DNA from: JAVMKJ01 sp031732855
GTDB taxonomy: Bacteria > Pseudomonadota > Gammaproteobacteria > Competibacterales > Competibacteraceae
NCBI GenBank assembly: GCA_031732855.1
Contig: JAVMKJ010000120.1
Location: 1 to 64,000 of the forward strand
Reading direction: 5' to 3'
DNA length: 64,000 bases
Shown: one piece after another, positions 25,055 to 33,150 of the stretch
Position numbering within the stretch: position 1 is the first letter of the stretch
Layout: each line of letters begins with the position of its first letter
Notes under the pieces: generated by a model
Told to the model about the DNA's origin: nothing
Database searches by the model: none
The model's input: only the letters and a program-made list of their open reading frames with translations
Made by a program: the position numbers and the translations under genes

Positions 25055-28000
25055 TCGCTCCGGGTGGCCTGGCCCCTCCGGGGTTGCGCCAGGACCGATG
25101 CCCGAGCGCTGTCCGGAGTCTTGGCCAGACCCAGGAGCAGGATCAGATAGAACAGCGTGGCTATTCTGGGCGACCAAAACACCGTGCTCCAGATGCCGAC
25201 GATCAGAGCGCCCAGCACGGCCGCCAGGCAGGTCGCCTCCGCCAGCGCGCCCCGAACCGCGCGTATCGACAGCGGAACCAGCGCGGTCCCCAGCAGCATC
25301 ACGAAACTCAGGAGTCCGAACCAGCCCTGGTCGAGATACACCTCCAGCCACTGATTCTCCGCGCGGTATGACTCGTAGCGATCCACGGCGTAAAACCAGT
25401 ATCGGCCGCCCTGTTCGAAATCGCCGTTTTGCAGGATCTCGCGCCCGTCCGGTCCCCGCAGGCTGACGCTGTCCACCTCCAGCAACCCGCCCCCGCCGTG
25501 GGCGAGCGAAGCGGTCAGCACCCGCCGGGCATACCAAGGACCGGTTCCCATATCCCCGCTGTTGAAGGCAAATTCCTGCTCCCGCCATTCGCCGCCCGGG
25601 GGCAGATTCATCGAGAAATGTTCGCATTCGTAGGATTGAATGATGTGCTTCTCGCAGACGAACAGCGACAAGCTCGCAGGCCCGTCCAGCGCCCGCGCCC
25701 GCGCCTGCAACCGGTAGTCGGTTCGTCGCGCCAGGCTGATGCGCTGATCGAAATAAACCGGATCGCCGGGCCCCAACTGAAGACGCCCTGGCTCGTAACG
25801 GAAATTCAACGGGAGATCTTGATCCAGCCGGTTGAGCAGACGGGCGCGCGGATAGCCGCCGATCCCCTCGCCGATCAGCGCGGGCAACACGCCTTCCGAA
25901 CGCACGGTCAGGGATCTGGACCAATGCTCGCCACGCTGCCCGATGTCGCCCCGAATGCCGCTCATGCGCTCCCAAAAGAATCCGCTGCCCATCTCCAGCC
26001 CGGTCAGGAGGACGATTGCGAACAGCAAGGGCAGGGAAACGACGGCGAGCGCGAATGCCCGATCCCAAAGTCGGGCGCCACGAACATCGGCCACCAGCGC
26101 CACGCCGAGCACGACGAGCGCCAAGACCGTTCCCAGATAGCCACCACGGGAGTAGGTCACCAGCGCGGCATATGCGACACTGATCAGAAACACGGTCGCC
26201 AACGCGAGCGCCCACCCTCGGTGCAGTCGCCAGATCAGCAGCAGGGCGAAAGGCAATACCAGAACCTGGAAGGTCTCGATGGTGGGCCCCCCTAGTTGCA
26301 TGTCGGAAAATAGCCCCGTTGCCCGGTAGGACGTGATGAAGTCGAACAACCCGGGGTGGGTGGCGCGATCCCATAGTACCGTCGCCACGACGCCGACCAG
26401 GCCCAGTGTCATGCCGGGAACGAACCAGCGTTCCAGCTCCTCGCGTACGGATAGCCCAAAACGCCCGAGCAGACTGGCGAGCAGCAGGGCCCAGGCCAGC
26501 CCCTTGGCCACGCGCAAGCCATGGTAAGGGCTCATATGGCTACTGAAGGCGTTGGCATCCACGGGCGGCAACGGCCACAGCGCGATGGCGAGGCTGGCCA
26601 GCGTGGAGGCGACGTAGAGCCCCAGCGCCCAAACCACGGAACGGGGTAGCCGAAAACCGGTCCCTGTCCCGGACGGCCAGCGCCACCAGCCCACCGCCAG
26701 GGTGGCCAGCACCAGCAGATCCCATTCATTGAAGAATATCCTTCCAGTGAAGGGTGTCAGGTCCAGCACCGGAACCAGAGCGGGCACCACCAGCAGCCAG
26801 GCCTGCGGTCGGCGCCACAGCCAAAGAACGTAACCAGCCAAACCTGGCACCAGAACCGGAGCCGCCACCGGCCAGGTAACGGCCAGCCCCACCACCAGGG
26901 CACCCAGCATGATCGACAACGCACGCAGGACAGATAAGCCACCGTGGCGGACATCGGCTAGCCCTTCGCTCCCCTCGCCCGCAAGCGGGTGAGGGATTGG
27001 GGAAACGGGCATGACGTGCGTGGAGGGCGCGGAGGGCTGGGATACCCCCATCCGTCCGTCCGTCCGCGCCCGCAACGCGAAGGCCAGCCAATTCAGTGAT
27101 CCAAGCCCGGACCAAGCCCCAACCGCCGCGATCAACACGTTGGTCGGATCCGGATGCAACCCCACCGCAAACAGCTTGCTCGACTCCACCACCGCCGCCA
27201 GAGCGGCGCCGGCGATGACCGCAATCCGGAATGGATGCTGGAATCGCACCTGCCAGGGCCAAATCGCGAAGCCCACGGGCAGGAATAGCCCGAATACCCC
27301 GATCAGGCTGGCCATGGCCGCAGTCTCGGTGGTGAAGTAATGGAAGTAGAACGGCATAAAACGGGCTTCACTCATCTGTTTGCTGGCGGTGCTCCAGCCG
27401 CCCCATTGCGCGACTGCAAGACCGTTCAGCACGAAGACAGCCAGCACATAGGGCGACAGCGCCCACAGGGCCCAGGGCCGTAACTGGAAGCGACGGTCCT
27501 CCAGAGGACGGGCGAACAGCCAGCCGGACAGCGCCCAGCCCAGGGCAACTCCCAAGGCACGGGTCATCACGGAAAGGCCCTGACTGATCCCGGAATAGAC
27601 GAAAATCTGCAAGAATTCGATCATCAGACCAAACAGTGCCCCGACGACCAATGCCAGCAGATACCCCCTCGGCCCGGAAATCGGGCCATCCCGCCATAGT
27701 GCCAAGCCCACACCGAGGGGAACGACCGCAAGAATTTCAGCAAGTACCGAAGCCACGCAGCGTGAGGCCGACGAACAGGACTCGGACATGAACCCGAGAT
27801 GAACTGTATTGAATTTGTCGGCGAGTTCCCCAGCATTGAGAATGAAATCATACGGAAACAGGCTCAACGCCGCGTAGGCCAAGGTATACAACCCGATCCC
27901 GGCCAACAGGGTCCGGCGGTTGGGATGCGCCGCTTCCCAAGCCAGGCGCCACAACCGTTCGCCCGCCATCGTCCATGCCAGGATGCCGATTGCGCCTCCG

Positions 28001-28431
28001 AGCCAGCCGGCCACCAGATCGTTCAGCGAAACGGTGCGCTGGGGAAACAGAATCTGTACGATCTCGATGACCAGAATGAGGGCAACGACCACCGGACCAC
28101 CCAGCAGGATCGCGGCCAGCCTGCCGGCACGGGTTGGGGCAATGGATGAAACGTCGTAAGTGGATAAACCATTATTGGCGCGACTCTTGCCCGAAGGCGC
28201 ACCCAGCGCACTGGCCACCAGGAATCCAAACGGCACTGCCATAAGCAGGTTCGCGACCCAGTCGGCCCTGCTCGCCAACCCGAGTTTCAACCAGGGCATC
28301 GCCATCGCCTGCCGCAACCACTCATCGAGCGGCAGCGGGCTAAAGTCAAGGGGGATGAGGTTCAGGTAGACCAGCGTCACCCCATAGAGCAGAGCGAGGA
28401 TCCACAAATGGGTTCTGGATGATGGCAACAT
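25006..28431 (-). CDS. VanZ-VanZ-O-antigen-ligase-like fusion membrane protein
   Basis: This 1141-aa polytopic protein starts from MLPSSRTHLWILAL. Two VanZ-like units come first (about residues 5-175 and 180-300, with DWVANLLMAVPFGF and LAEILAVVPLGVGL), then more spans to residue 475 and a linker. The ligase/polymerase half follows (from about residue 510) with a large extracytoplasmic loop near 870-1060 that includes a carbohydrate-binding-like beta domain (FSMNLPPGGEWREQEF, ILQNGDFEQG), and final spans complete it. It probably polymerises or ligates a surface glycan. It ends over the sheath gene in antisense. Confidence 0.8.
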   Translation of the reverse strand: MLPSSRTHLWILALLYGVTLVYLNLIPLDFSPLPLDEWLRQAMAMPWLKLGLASRADWVANLLMAVPFGFLVASALGAPSGKSRANNGLSTYDVSSIAPTRAGRLAAILLGGPVVVALILVIEIVQILFPQRTVSLNDLVAGWLGGAIGILAWTMAGERLWRLAWEAAHPNRRTLLAGIGLYTLAYAALSLFPYDFILNAGELADKFNTVHLGFMSESCSSASRCVASVLAEILAVVPLGVGLALWRDGPISGPRGYLLALVVGALFGLMIEFLQIFVYSGISQGLSVMTRALGVALGWALSGWLFARPLEDRRFQLRPWALWALSPYVLAVFVLNGLAVAQWGGWSTASKQMSEARFMPFYFHYFTTETAAMASLIGVFGLFLPVGFAIWPWQVRFQHPFRIAVIAGAALAAVVESSKLFAVGLHPDPTNVLIAAVGAWSGLGSLNWLAFALRARTDGRMGVSQPSAPSTHVMPVSPIPHPLAGEGSEGLADVRHGGLSVLRALSIMLGALVVGLAVTWPVAAPVLVPGLAGYVLWLWRRPQAWLLVVPALVPVLDLTPFTGRIFFNEWDLLVLATLAVGWWRWPSGTGTGFRLPRSVVWALGLYVASTLASLAIALWPLPPVDANAFSSHMSPYHGLRVAKGLAWALLLASLLGRFGLSVREELERWFVPGMTLGLVGVVATVLWDRATHPGLFDFITSYRATGLFSDMQLGGPTIETFQVLVLPFALLLIWRLHRGWALALATVFLISVAYAALVTYSRGGYLGTVLALVVLGVALVADVRGARLWDRAFALAVVSLPLLFAIVLLTGLEMGSGFFWERMSGIRGDIGQRGEHWSRSLTVRSEGVLPALIGEGIGGYPRARLLNRLDQDLPLNFRYEPGRLQLGPGDPVYFDQRISLARRTDYRLQARARALDGPASLSLFVCEKHIIQSYECEHFSMNLPPGGEWREQEFAFNSGDMGTGPWYARRVLTASLAHGGGGLLEVDSVSLRGPDGREILQNGDFEQGGRYWFYAVDRYESYRAENQWLEVYLDQGWFGLLSFVMLLGTALVPLSIRAVRGALAEATCLAAVLGALIVGIWSTVFWSPRIATLFYLILLLGLAKTPDSARASVLAQPRRGQATRSDQAHAPANPVAGSASD
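26966..27003. repeat. REP-like palindrome inside the VanZ/ligase gene
   Basis: CGCTCCCCTCGCCCGC is followed by AAGCGGGTGAGGG. It is read in frame on the minus strand as SPIPHPLAGEGSEG, exactly in the linker between the VanZ half and the ligase half. It belongs to the same palindrome family as the intergenic copies. Confidence 0.7.
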
Positions 28432-28647
28432 GGAGTTCCAACTGCGCGGAAGCGACCGGCGAGGGGGACGAGAAATTTGGAAGATTATAGTCGAGGGAGT
28501 CTCGCTCCATGCGGGATGAACAATTACCCTGAACGCCATCGATCTTCGAACCGCCAAACTGTGGTCGTCGATCCACGAACTGGATAGAAATGCAAATGGC
28601 TCAATATGGATTCCGGACTGCTGGGAGCGGTTTGCCTTGGCAGGGGG

Positions 28648-29463
28648 TCACCATCCCCGTTGAATTTGTTGTCTCTCGCCTGCGGCGGCCGGCTGAAACC
28701 AGGCCAGCCACGAGTGCAGTTTCACCACCTCGCCGACGATGAGCAGGGCCGGGGAACGCGCGCCAGCGCCTTCCAGCAGTCCCGGCAATTCAGCGATGGT
28801 GGCGATGTGAACTTGCTGTTGCGGGGTGGTGCCCCGCTCCACCAGCGCCGCCGGCATGTCCGCCGCCATGCCGTGCTCGCGCAACCGGCCGCAGATGTGG
28901 CCGACGCTCTTCAAGCCCATGTAGAACACCACGGTCTGCCGTGGCTGCACCAGCGCCGGCCAGTTCAGATCCAGATCGCCGTCCTTGAGATGGCCGGTGA
29001 CGAACACGCAGGCCTGGGCGTAATCGCGATGGGTCAGGGGAATGCCGGCGTAGGCCGCGCAACCGGCCGCGGCAGTCACGCCCGGCACCACCTGGAACGG
29101 GATGCCGGCCGTCATCAGGGTCTGAATTTCCTCGCCGCCGCGGCCGAAGATAAAAGGATCGCCGCCTTTCAGCCGCAACACCCGCCTGCCTTGCCGGGCC
29201 AGATCCACCAGCAATCGGTTAATCTCATCCTGCGGCAGGGTGTGATGGTCTGGCTCCTTGCCGACGAAGATACGTTCGACCCCCGGCTCCAGCAATTCCA
29301 GAACGTCCGCGCCGACCAGTCGGTCGTACACCGCCACATCGGCCTGCTTCATCAGCCGCAGCGCCTTCAGCGTCAACAGTTCCGGATCGCCGGGGCCGGC
29401 GCCCACCAGATACACCTCGCCGACCGGGGGCCGGGCCGGGGCTGGATTCCGTTGTTCTGTCAT
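28648..29463 (-). CDS. cobA: uroporphyrinogen-III C-methyltransferase
   Basis: This 271-aa SAM-dependent methyltransferase makes precorrin-2 from uroporphyrinogen III. Signatures are VYLVGAGPGDPELLTLKALR, VAVYDRLV, LKGGDPFIFGRGGEE, the PGVTAAAGCAAYAGIPLTHR stretch, and VFYMG. It has no CysG dehydrogenase/chelatase domain, so it is the stand-alone CobA type. It is the last gene of a leftward unit after threonine-phosphate decarboxylase and cbiB, 79 bp downstream. Bases 28432-28647 below it hold only the promoter side of the VanZ/ligase gene. Confidence 0.96.
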   Translation of the reverse strand: MTEQRNPAPARPPVGEVYLVGAGPGDPELLTLKALRLMKQADVAVYDRLVGADVLELLEPGVERIFVGKEPDHHTLPQDEINRLLVDLARQGRRVLRLKGGDPFIFGRGGEEIQTLMTAGIPFQVVPGVTAAAGCAAYAGIPLTHRDYAQACVFVTGHLKDGDLDLNWPALVQPRQTVVFYMGLKSVGHICGRLREHGMAADMPAALVERGTTPQQQVHIATIAELPGLLEGAGARSPALLIVGEVVKLHSWLAWFQPAAAGERQQIQRGW

Positions 29464-29493
29464 TTTCGCTCAAACCCGTCCGCGCATCGTTTC

Positions 29494-29535
29494 GACCCTC
29501 ACCCCTCACCCTCGCCCGCCAGCGGGGAAGGGGCG
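29494..29535. repeat. REP-like palindrome, cobA upstream
   Basis: GACCCTCACCCCTCACCC is followed by CTCGCCCGCCAGCGGGG and AAGGGG. It is an intercistronic copy of the dispersed palindrome family between the decarboxylase stop and the cobA start. Confidence 0.65.
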
Positions 29536-29542
29536 CCAAATT

Positions 29543-30544
29543 TCAGGCATCCCGCAGCCGCTCGGCGCGAACTCCGGCCAAGGCCATCTCCAGCCGCCGC
29601 CAGGCCGGTTCCGCCCCGGGCAGTCCGAACCGCAGCCCCGGCGGGTCGACGAAACGCCGGACCAGGATGCCCCGTCGCGCCAAGGCGTCCTGCCAATATT
29701 CGGCGTCCGGCAACGGTACCCATTGAAACAGGGCCGTGCCGTCCGCCACCGGCAGGCCCTGCCGCTTCAGCAGGTCCGCCAGCCGCTTACCAGATCGGGC
29801 AAGCATCATCCGCGTCCGCTCCTGCCAGTCCCGATCGGCCAGCGCTCGCGCGGCCACCCAACGGCTGGGACCCGTAACCGTCCACGGCCCCAACTGCTCC
29901 AGCGCCCGCTCCAGCAGCCCCGGCTCCGCCAGCAGGAACCCAACCCGAGCGCCCGCCAGTCCGAAAAACTTACCCAGCGAGCGCAACACGATCAGCCCCG
30001 GCAGGCCGGCCTGAACCGCCAGGCTTTCCTCTGGGGTAGCATCCGCGAACGCTTCGTCCACCACCAGCCAACCGCCCCGCTCCGCCAGCCGCGCCCGCCA
30101 GTCCAGCAGGGTCGCCGGGGCAAACCGCATACCGGTGGGATTGTTGGGATTGACCACCACCAGCACGTTCGACCGATCCAGGGCTGCATCCAACGCCTCG
30201 GCAGCCAGCAACTCGACCCGATGGCCGGCCCATCGCCAGGCGTGGGCATGTTCGGCGTAGGTGGGACCCAGCACCCCTGCCCGGCCCGGATCGAGCAACC
30301 GCGGCAACGCCTGAATCGCGGCTTGCGAACCCGCCACCGGCAACACGTTCGCGGTTCCGAAATAAGCCGTCGCCGCCGATTCCAGCCCATCGTCCGGTTC
30401 GGGCAGCCGCTGCCAGGCGGTCGCGGGAATCGCCGGAACCGGCCAGCCGTTCGGGTTGATGCCGGTGGACAAGTCCAGCCAGTCGTTCGACGGAATGTGA
30501 TAGCGCTCCGCCGCCGCGCGCAGAGCGCCGCCGTGCTCAAGCAA
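29543..30544 (-). CDS. cobC: L-threonine-O-3-phosphate decarboxylase
   Basis: This 333-aa fold-type I PLP enzyme is of the histidinol-phosphate-aminotransferase family, cobalamin branch (CobC of Pseudomonas, CobD of Salmonella). It begins MLEHGGALRAAAERYHIPSN with DWLDLSTGINPNGWP, shows VVNPNNPTGM, WLVVDEAFAD and the PLP lysine in VLRSLGKFFGLAGARVGFLL. It makes aminopropanol phosphate for the lower cobalamin loop. Its start overlaps the cbiB stop by 8 bp. Confidence 0.94.
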   Translation of the reverse strand: MLEHGGALRAAAERYHIPSNDWLDLSTGINPNGWPVPAIPATAWQRLPEPDDGLESAATAYFGTANVLPVAGSQAAIQALPRLLDPGRAGVLGPTYAEHAHAWRWAGHRVELLAAEALDAALDRSNVLVVVNPNNPTGMRFAPATLLDWRARLAERGGWLVVDEAFADATPEESLAVQAGLPGLIVLRSLGKFFGLAGARVGFLLAEPGLLERALEQLGPWTVTGPSRWVAARALADRDWQERTRMMLARSGKRLADLLKRQGLPVADGTALFQWVPLPDAEYWQDALARRGILVRRFVDPPGLRFGLPGAEPAWRRLEMALAGVRAERLRDA

Positions 30545-31460
30545 GGACCAGCCCTCCCAAAGCGATGGCGCTCAGCCACAACCACAGCGCCCGTCGCACC
30601 AGCGCCACCGCCCGGCCGATATCCTCGGCGCGCGGCGCCAGTCCCTCCCCCAGAGCCGGACGCGAAACCCATTCGCCGTGATAGCGGGCCTGGCCACCCA
30701 GCGCCAATCCGAGCGCGCCCGCCCCCGCTGCCATCACCGGGCCGGCGTTGGGGCTTTTCCAAACCGGCGCCTGCTCTCGCCAACAACGCCAGGCCAGCGC
30801 CGGTTGCGGTCCGACCAGCACGTAACTCAGGGCGGTCAGGCGCGCAGGCGCCAGGTTCAGGATATCGTCCAGCCGCGCCGCCGCCCAGCCGAAATCCCGG
30901 TAACGCGGGGTCCGGTAACCCCACAGGGCATCGAGCGTGTTGGCCAGCCGGTGCAGCACCACGCCCGGCGCACCTGCCAAGGCGAACCAGAACAGCGCTC
31001 CAAAAATGGCGTCGCAGCCGTTTTCCAACACCGATTCCACTGTGGCCCGGCTGATCTGCTCCTCATCGAGATCGTCGGTATCGCGGCTGACGATCAGACC
31101 AACCCGCTCGCGCGCCAGCGGCAGATCGCCTGCTCGCAGCGCCGCCGCCACGGCTTCGGCGTGTTCGGCCAGACTCCGCGCGCCGACGGCCAGATACAGC
31201 AACCCCAGCGCCACCGCCAAACCGAGTAGCGGAATCGCCGCCAGCAACCAGGCGGCGACGGTGCACGGAACCAGCAACAGGAGCACCGCGCCGATGCCTC
31301 GCGCCTGCCGCGCCTCGGCGTTCAATTCCGGCGGCCCGTAGCCGAGCGCCTCCACCCGTTGCGTCAGCCAGCCGAACCCCACCAGCGGATGCCAGCGGCG
31401 CGGCTCGCCCAGCAAGTGGTCGAGCAGCACCGCGCCGACGCACAGCAGCGCGGTCAGCAT
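30537..31460 (-). CDS. cbiB: adenosylcobinamide-phosphate synthase
   Basis: This 307-aa inner-membrane protein of the CbiB/CobD family attaches aminopropanol phosphate to adenosylcobyric acid. Family features are VLLDHLLGEPRRWHPLVGFG near the start, RERVGLIVSRDTDDLDEEQI, SRATVESVLENGCDAIFGAL, FWFALAGAPGVVLHRLANTL and the late NAGPVMAAGAGALGL. It has several hydrophobic spans. It is the first gene of the leftward cbiB-cobC-cobA unit and diverges from cobQ. Confidence 0.95.
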   Translation of the reverse strand: MLTALLCVGAVLLDHLLGEPRRWHPLVGFGWLTQRVEALGYGPPELNAEARQARGIGAVLLLLVPCTVAAWLLAAIPLLGLAVALGLLYLAVGARSLAEHAEAVAAALRAGDLPLARERVGLIVSRDTDDLDEEQISRATVESVLENGCDAIFGALFWFALAGAPGVVLHRLANTLDALWGYRTPRYRDFGWAAARLDDILNLAPARLTALSYVLVGPQPALAWRCWREQAPVWKSPNAGPVMAAGAGALGLALGGQARYHGEWVSRPALGEGLAPRAEDIGRAVALVRRALWLWLSAIALGGLVLA

Positions 31461-31500
31461 AAGGTCCCCATCGCTCTTCCGGAGAGGCTCAGCATAATGC

Positions 31501-31538
31501 TCCCCTCGCCCTCTGGGAGAGGGGTCGGGGGTGAGGGC
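31501..31538. repeat. REP-like palindrome between cbiB and cobQ
   Basis: TCCCCTCGCCCTCTGGGAGA is followed by GGGGTCGGGGGTGAGGG. It lies in the 163-bp divergent promoter region. No cobalamin-riboswitch B12 box is seen here. Confidence 0.7.
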
Positions 31539-31623
31539 TATCGTTCAATCGCATCGTGCTCTCGGGCATTTCCAGAGGGTGCTAGTGTAGCCAAAAACCC
31601 AGTGTTTCCGTCAAAATCCTGCC

Positions 31624-33096
31624 ATGAATGCTAAAACCCTCATGATTCAGGGCACGACCTCCGACGCCGGCAAAAGCATCATGGTCGCCGGTCTTTGCCG
31701 TTTGCTGGCGCGGCGTGGCGTGCGGGTGGTTCCGTTCAAACCCCAGAACATGGCCCTCAACAGCGCCGTCACCGTGGACGGCGGCGAAATCGGCCGCGCC
31801 CAGGCGGTGCAGGCGCAAGCGGCTTTTCTGGAACCGCACACCGACATGAACCCGGTGCTGCTCAAACCCAACACCGACATCGGCGCCCAAGTCATCATCC
31901 ACGGCAAGGCGCTGGCCAACATGGACGCCCGCCGCTATCACGACTACAAGCCGGTGGCGATGCGGGCGGTGCTGGAATCCTACGAGCGACTGCGCGCGGC
32001 CTACGACTTCGTGCTGGTGGAAGGCGCCGGCAGTCCGGCGGAAATCAATTTGCGCGACAAGGACATCGCCAACATGGGTTTCGCCGAGACGGTGGACTGC
32101 CCGGTGTGGCTGGTCGGCGACATCGACCGGGGCGGCGTGTTCGCCCATCTGTACGGCACGCTGGCCCTGCTGGCGCGCAGCGAACGGGCGCGCATCACCG
32201 GCCTCATCATCAACCGCTTCCGGGGCGATGTCAGCCTGCTGATGCCTGGGTTGGACTGGCTGACCCAGGAAACCGGCAAGCCGGTGCTGGGCGTGCTGCC
32301 CTACCTGCAAGGCTTGCATCTCGAAGCCGAGGACGCCCTGCCGCGCGAACCCGCCGTGACCAAGGACGCCGAACTGCTGCGGGTCACCGTCCCCGTGCTG
32401 GCGCGGATCAGCAACCACACCGATCTCGATCCCTTGCGGCTGCATCCGCAAGTCGAAGTCCGTTGGGTACGTCCGGGCCAAGCCATTCCGCCCGCCGATC
32501 TGATCATTCTGCCCGGCAGCAAAAGCACGCGCGGCGACCTGCGCCGGCTCCGCGAACAGGGTTGGGATCAAGACATCCATCGCCATCTGCGCTACGGCGG
32601 CAAACTGATCGGCATTTGCGGCGGCTTTCAAATGCTGGGGCGCTGGGTCCACGATCCCGCCGGCTTGGAAGGCGAACCGGGCAGCAGTCCCGGTCTCGGC
32701 TTCCTGGACTTTGAAACCACGCTGGAGCCGGAAAAACAACTGCATCGGGTCGAGGGTCGACTGCTACTTGGCGACGCCTTCGCGACCGGCTACGAAATCC
32801 ACGCCGGAGTGAGCGCTGGCCCGGCGTTGAACCATCCCGCCACCCGGCTGACCGACGGCCGTCCGGATGGCGCGCTGTCGGACGACGGGCAAATTCTCGG
32901 CACGTACTTGCATGGGCTGTTCGACGCCGCTACGGCCCGCGATGCGCTGTTGCGGTGGGCCGGTCTGGCGGTGCGAGAAACGCCGGATTACCGGCAATTA
33001 CGAGAAGATGGTATAAATAGGCTGGCGGATGCGATTGAAACGCATCTGGATTTGCGCTCGCTGGAAACCGTAATCCACTTCCGTAAACACCCCTGA
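31624..33096 (+). CDS. cobQ: cobyric acid synthase
   Basis: This 490-aa amidotransferase converts adenosylcobyrinate a,c-diamide to cobyric acid. The synthetase half has MIQGTTSDAGKSIMVAGLCR and FKPQNMALNSAVT; the class I glutamine-amidotransferase half has the LIGICGGFQMLG nucleophile elbow and the late histidine in GTYLHGLFD. Length is normal. It is read rightward, divergent from cbiB. Confidence 0.97.
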   Translation: MNAKTLMIQGTTSDAGKSIMVAGLCRLLARRGVRVVPFKPQNMALNSAVTVDGGEIGRAQAVQAQAAFLEPHTDMNPVLLKPNTDIGAQVIIHGKALANMDARRYHDYKPVAMRAVLESYERLRAAYDFVLVEGAGSPAEINLRDKDIANMGFAETVDCPVWLVGDIDRGGVFAHLYGTLALLARSERARITGLIINRFRGDVSLLMPGLDWLTQETGKPVLGVLPYLQGLHLEAEDALPREPAVTKDAELLRVTVPVLARISNHTDLDPLRLHPQVEVRWVRPGQAIPPADLIILPGSKSTRGDLRRLREQGWDQDIHRHLRYGGKLIGICGGFQMLGRWVHDPAGLEGEPGSSPGLGFLDFETTLEPEKQLHRVEGRLLLGDAFATGYEIHAGVSAGPALNHPATRLTDGRPDGALSDDGQILGTYLHGLFDAATARDALLRWAGLAVRETPDYRQLREDGINRLADAIETHLDLRSLETVIHFRKHP

Positions 33097-33150
33097 CCGA
33101 GGGTTGCGTTATCATTGGTTCGGACAGGTGGCTGGAATAAGGAGAGTCCC

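Noticed and set aside
31461..31623. Second cobalamin riboswitch upstream of cobQ/cbiB
   Set aside because: No B12 box or GCCACTG-type core is found; the region is filled by a palindrome.
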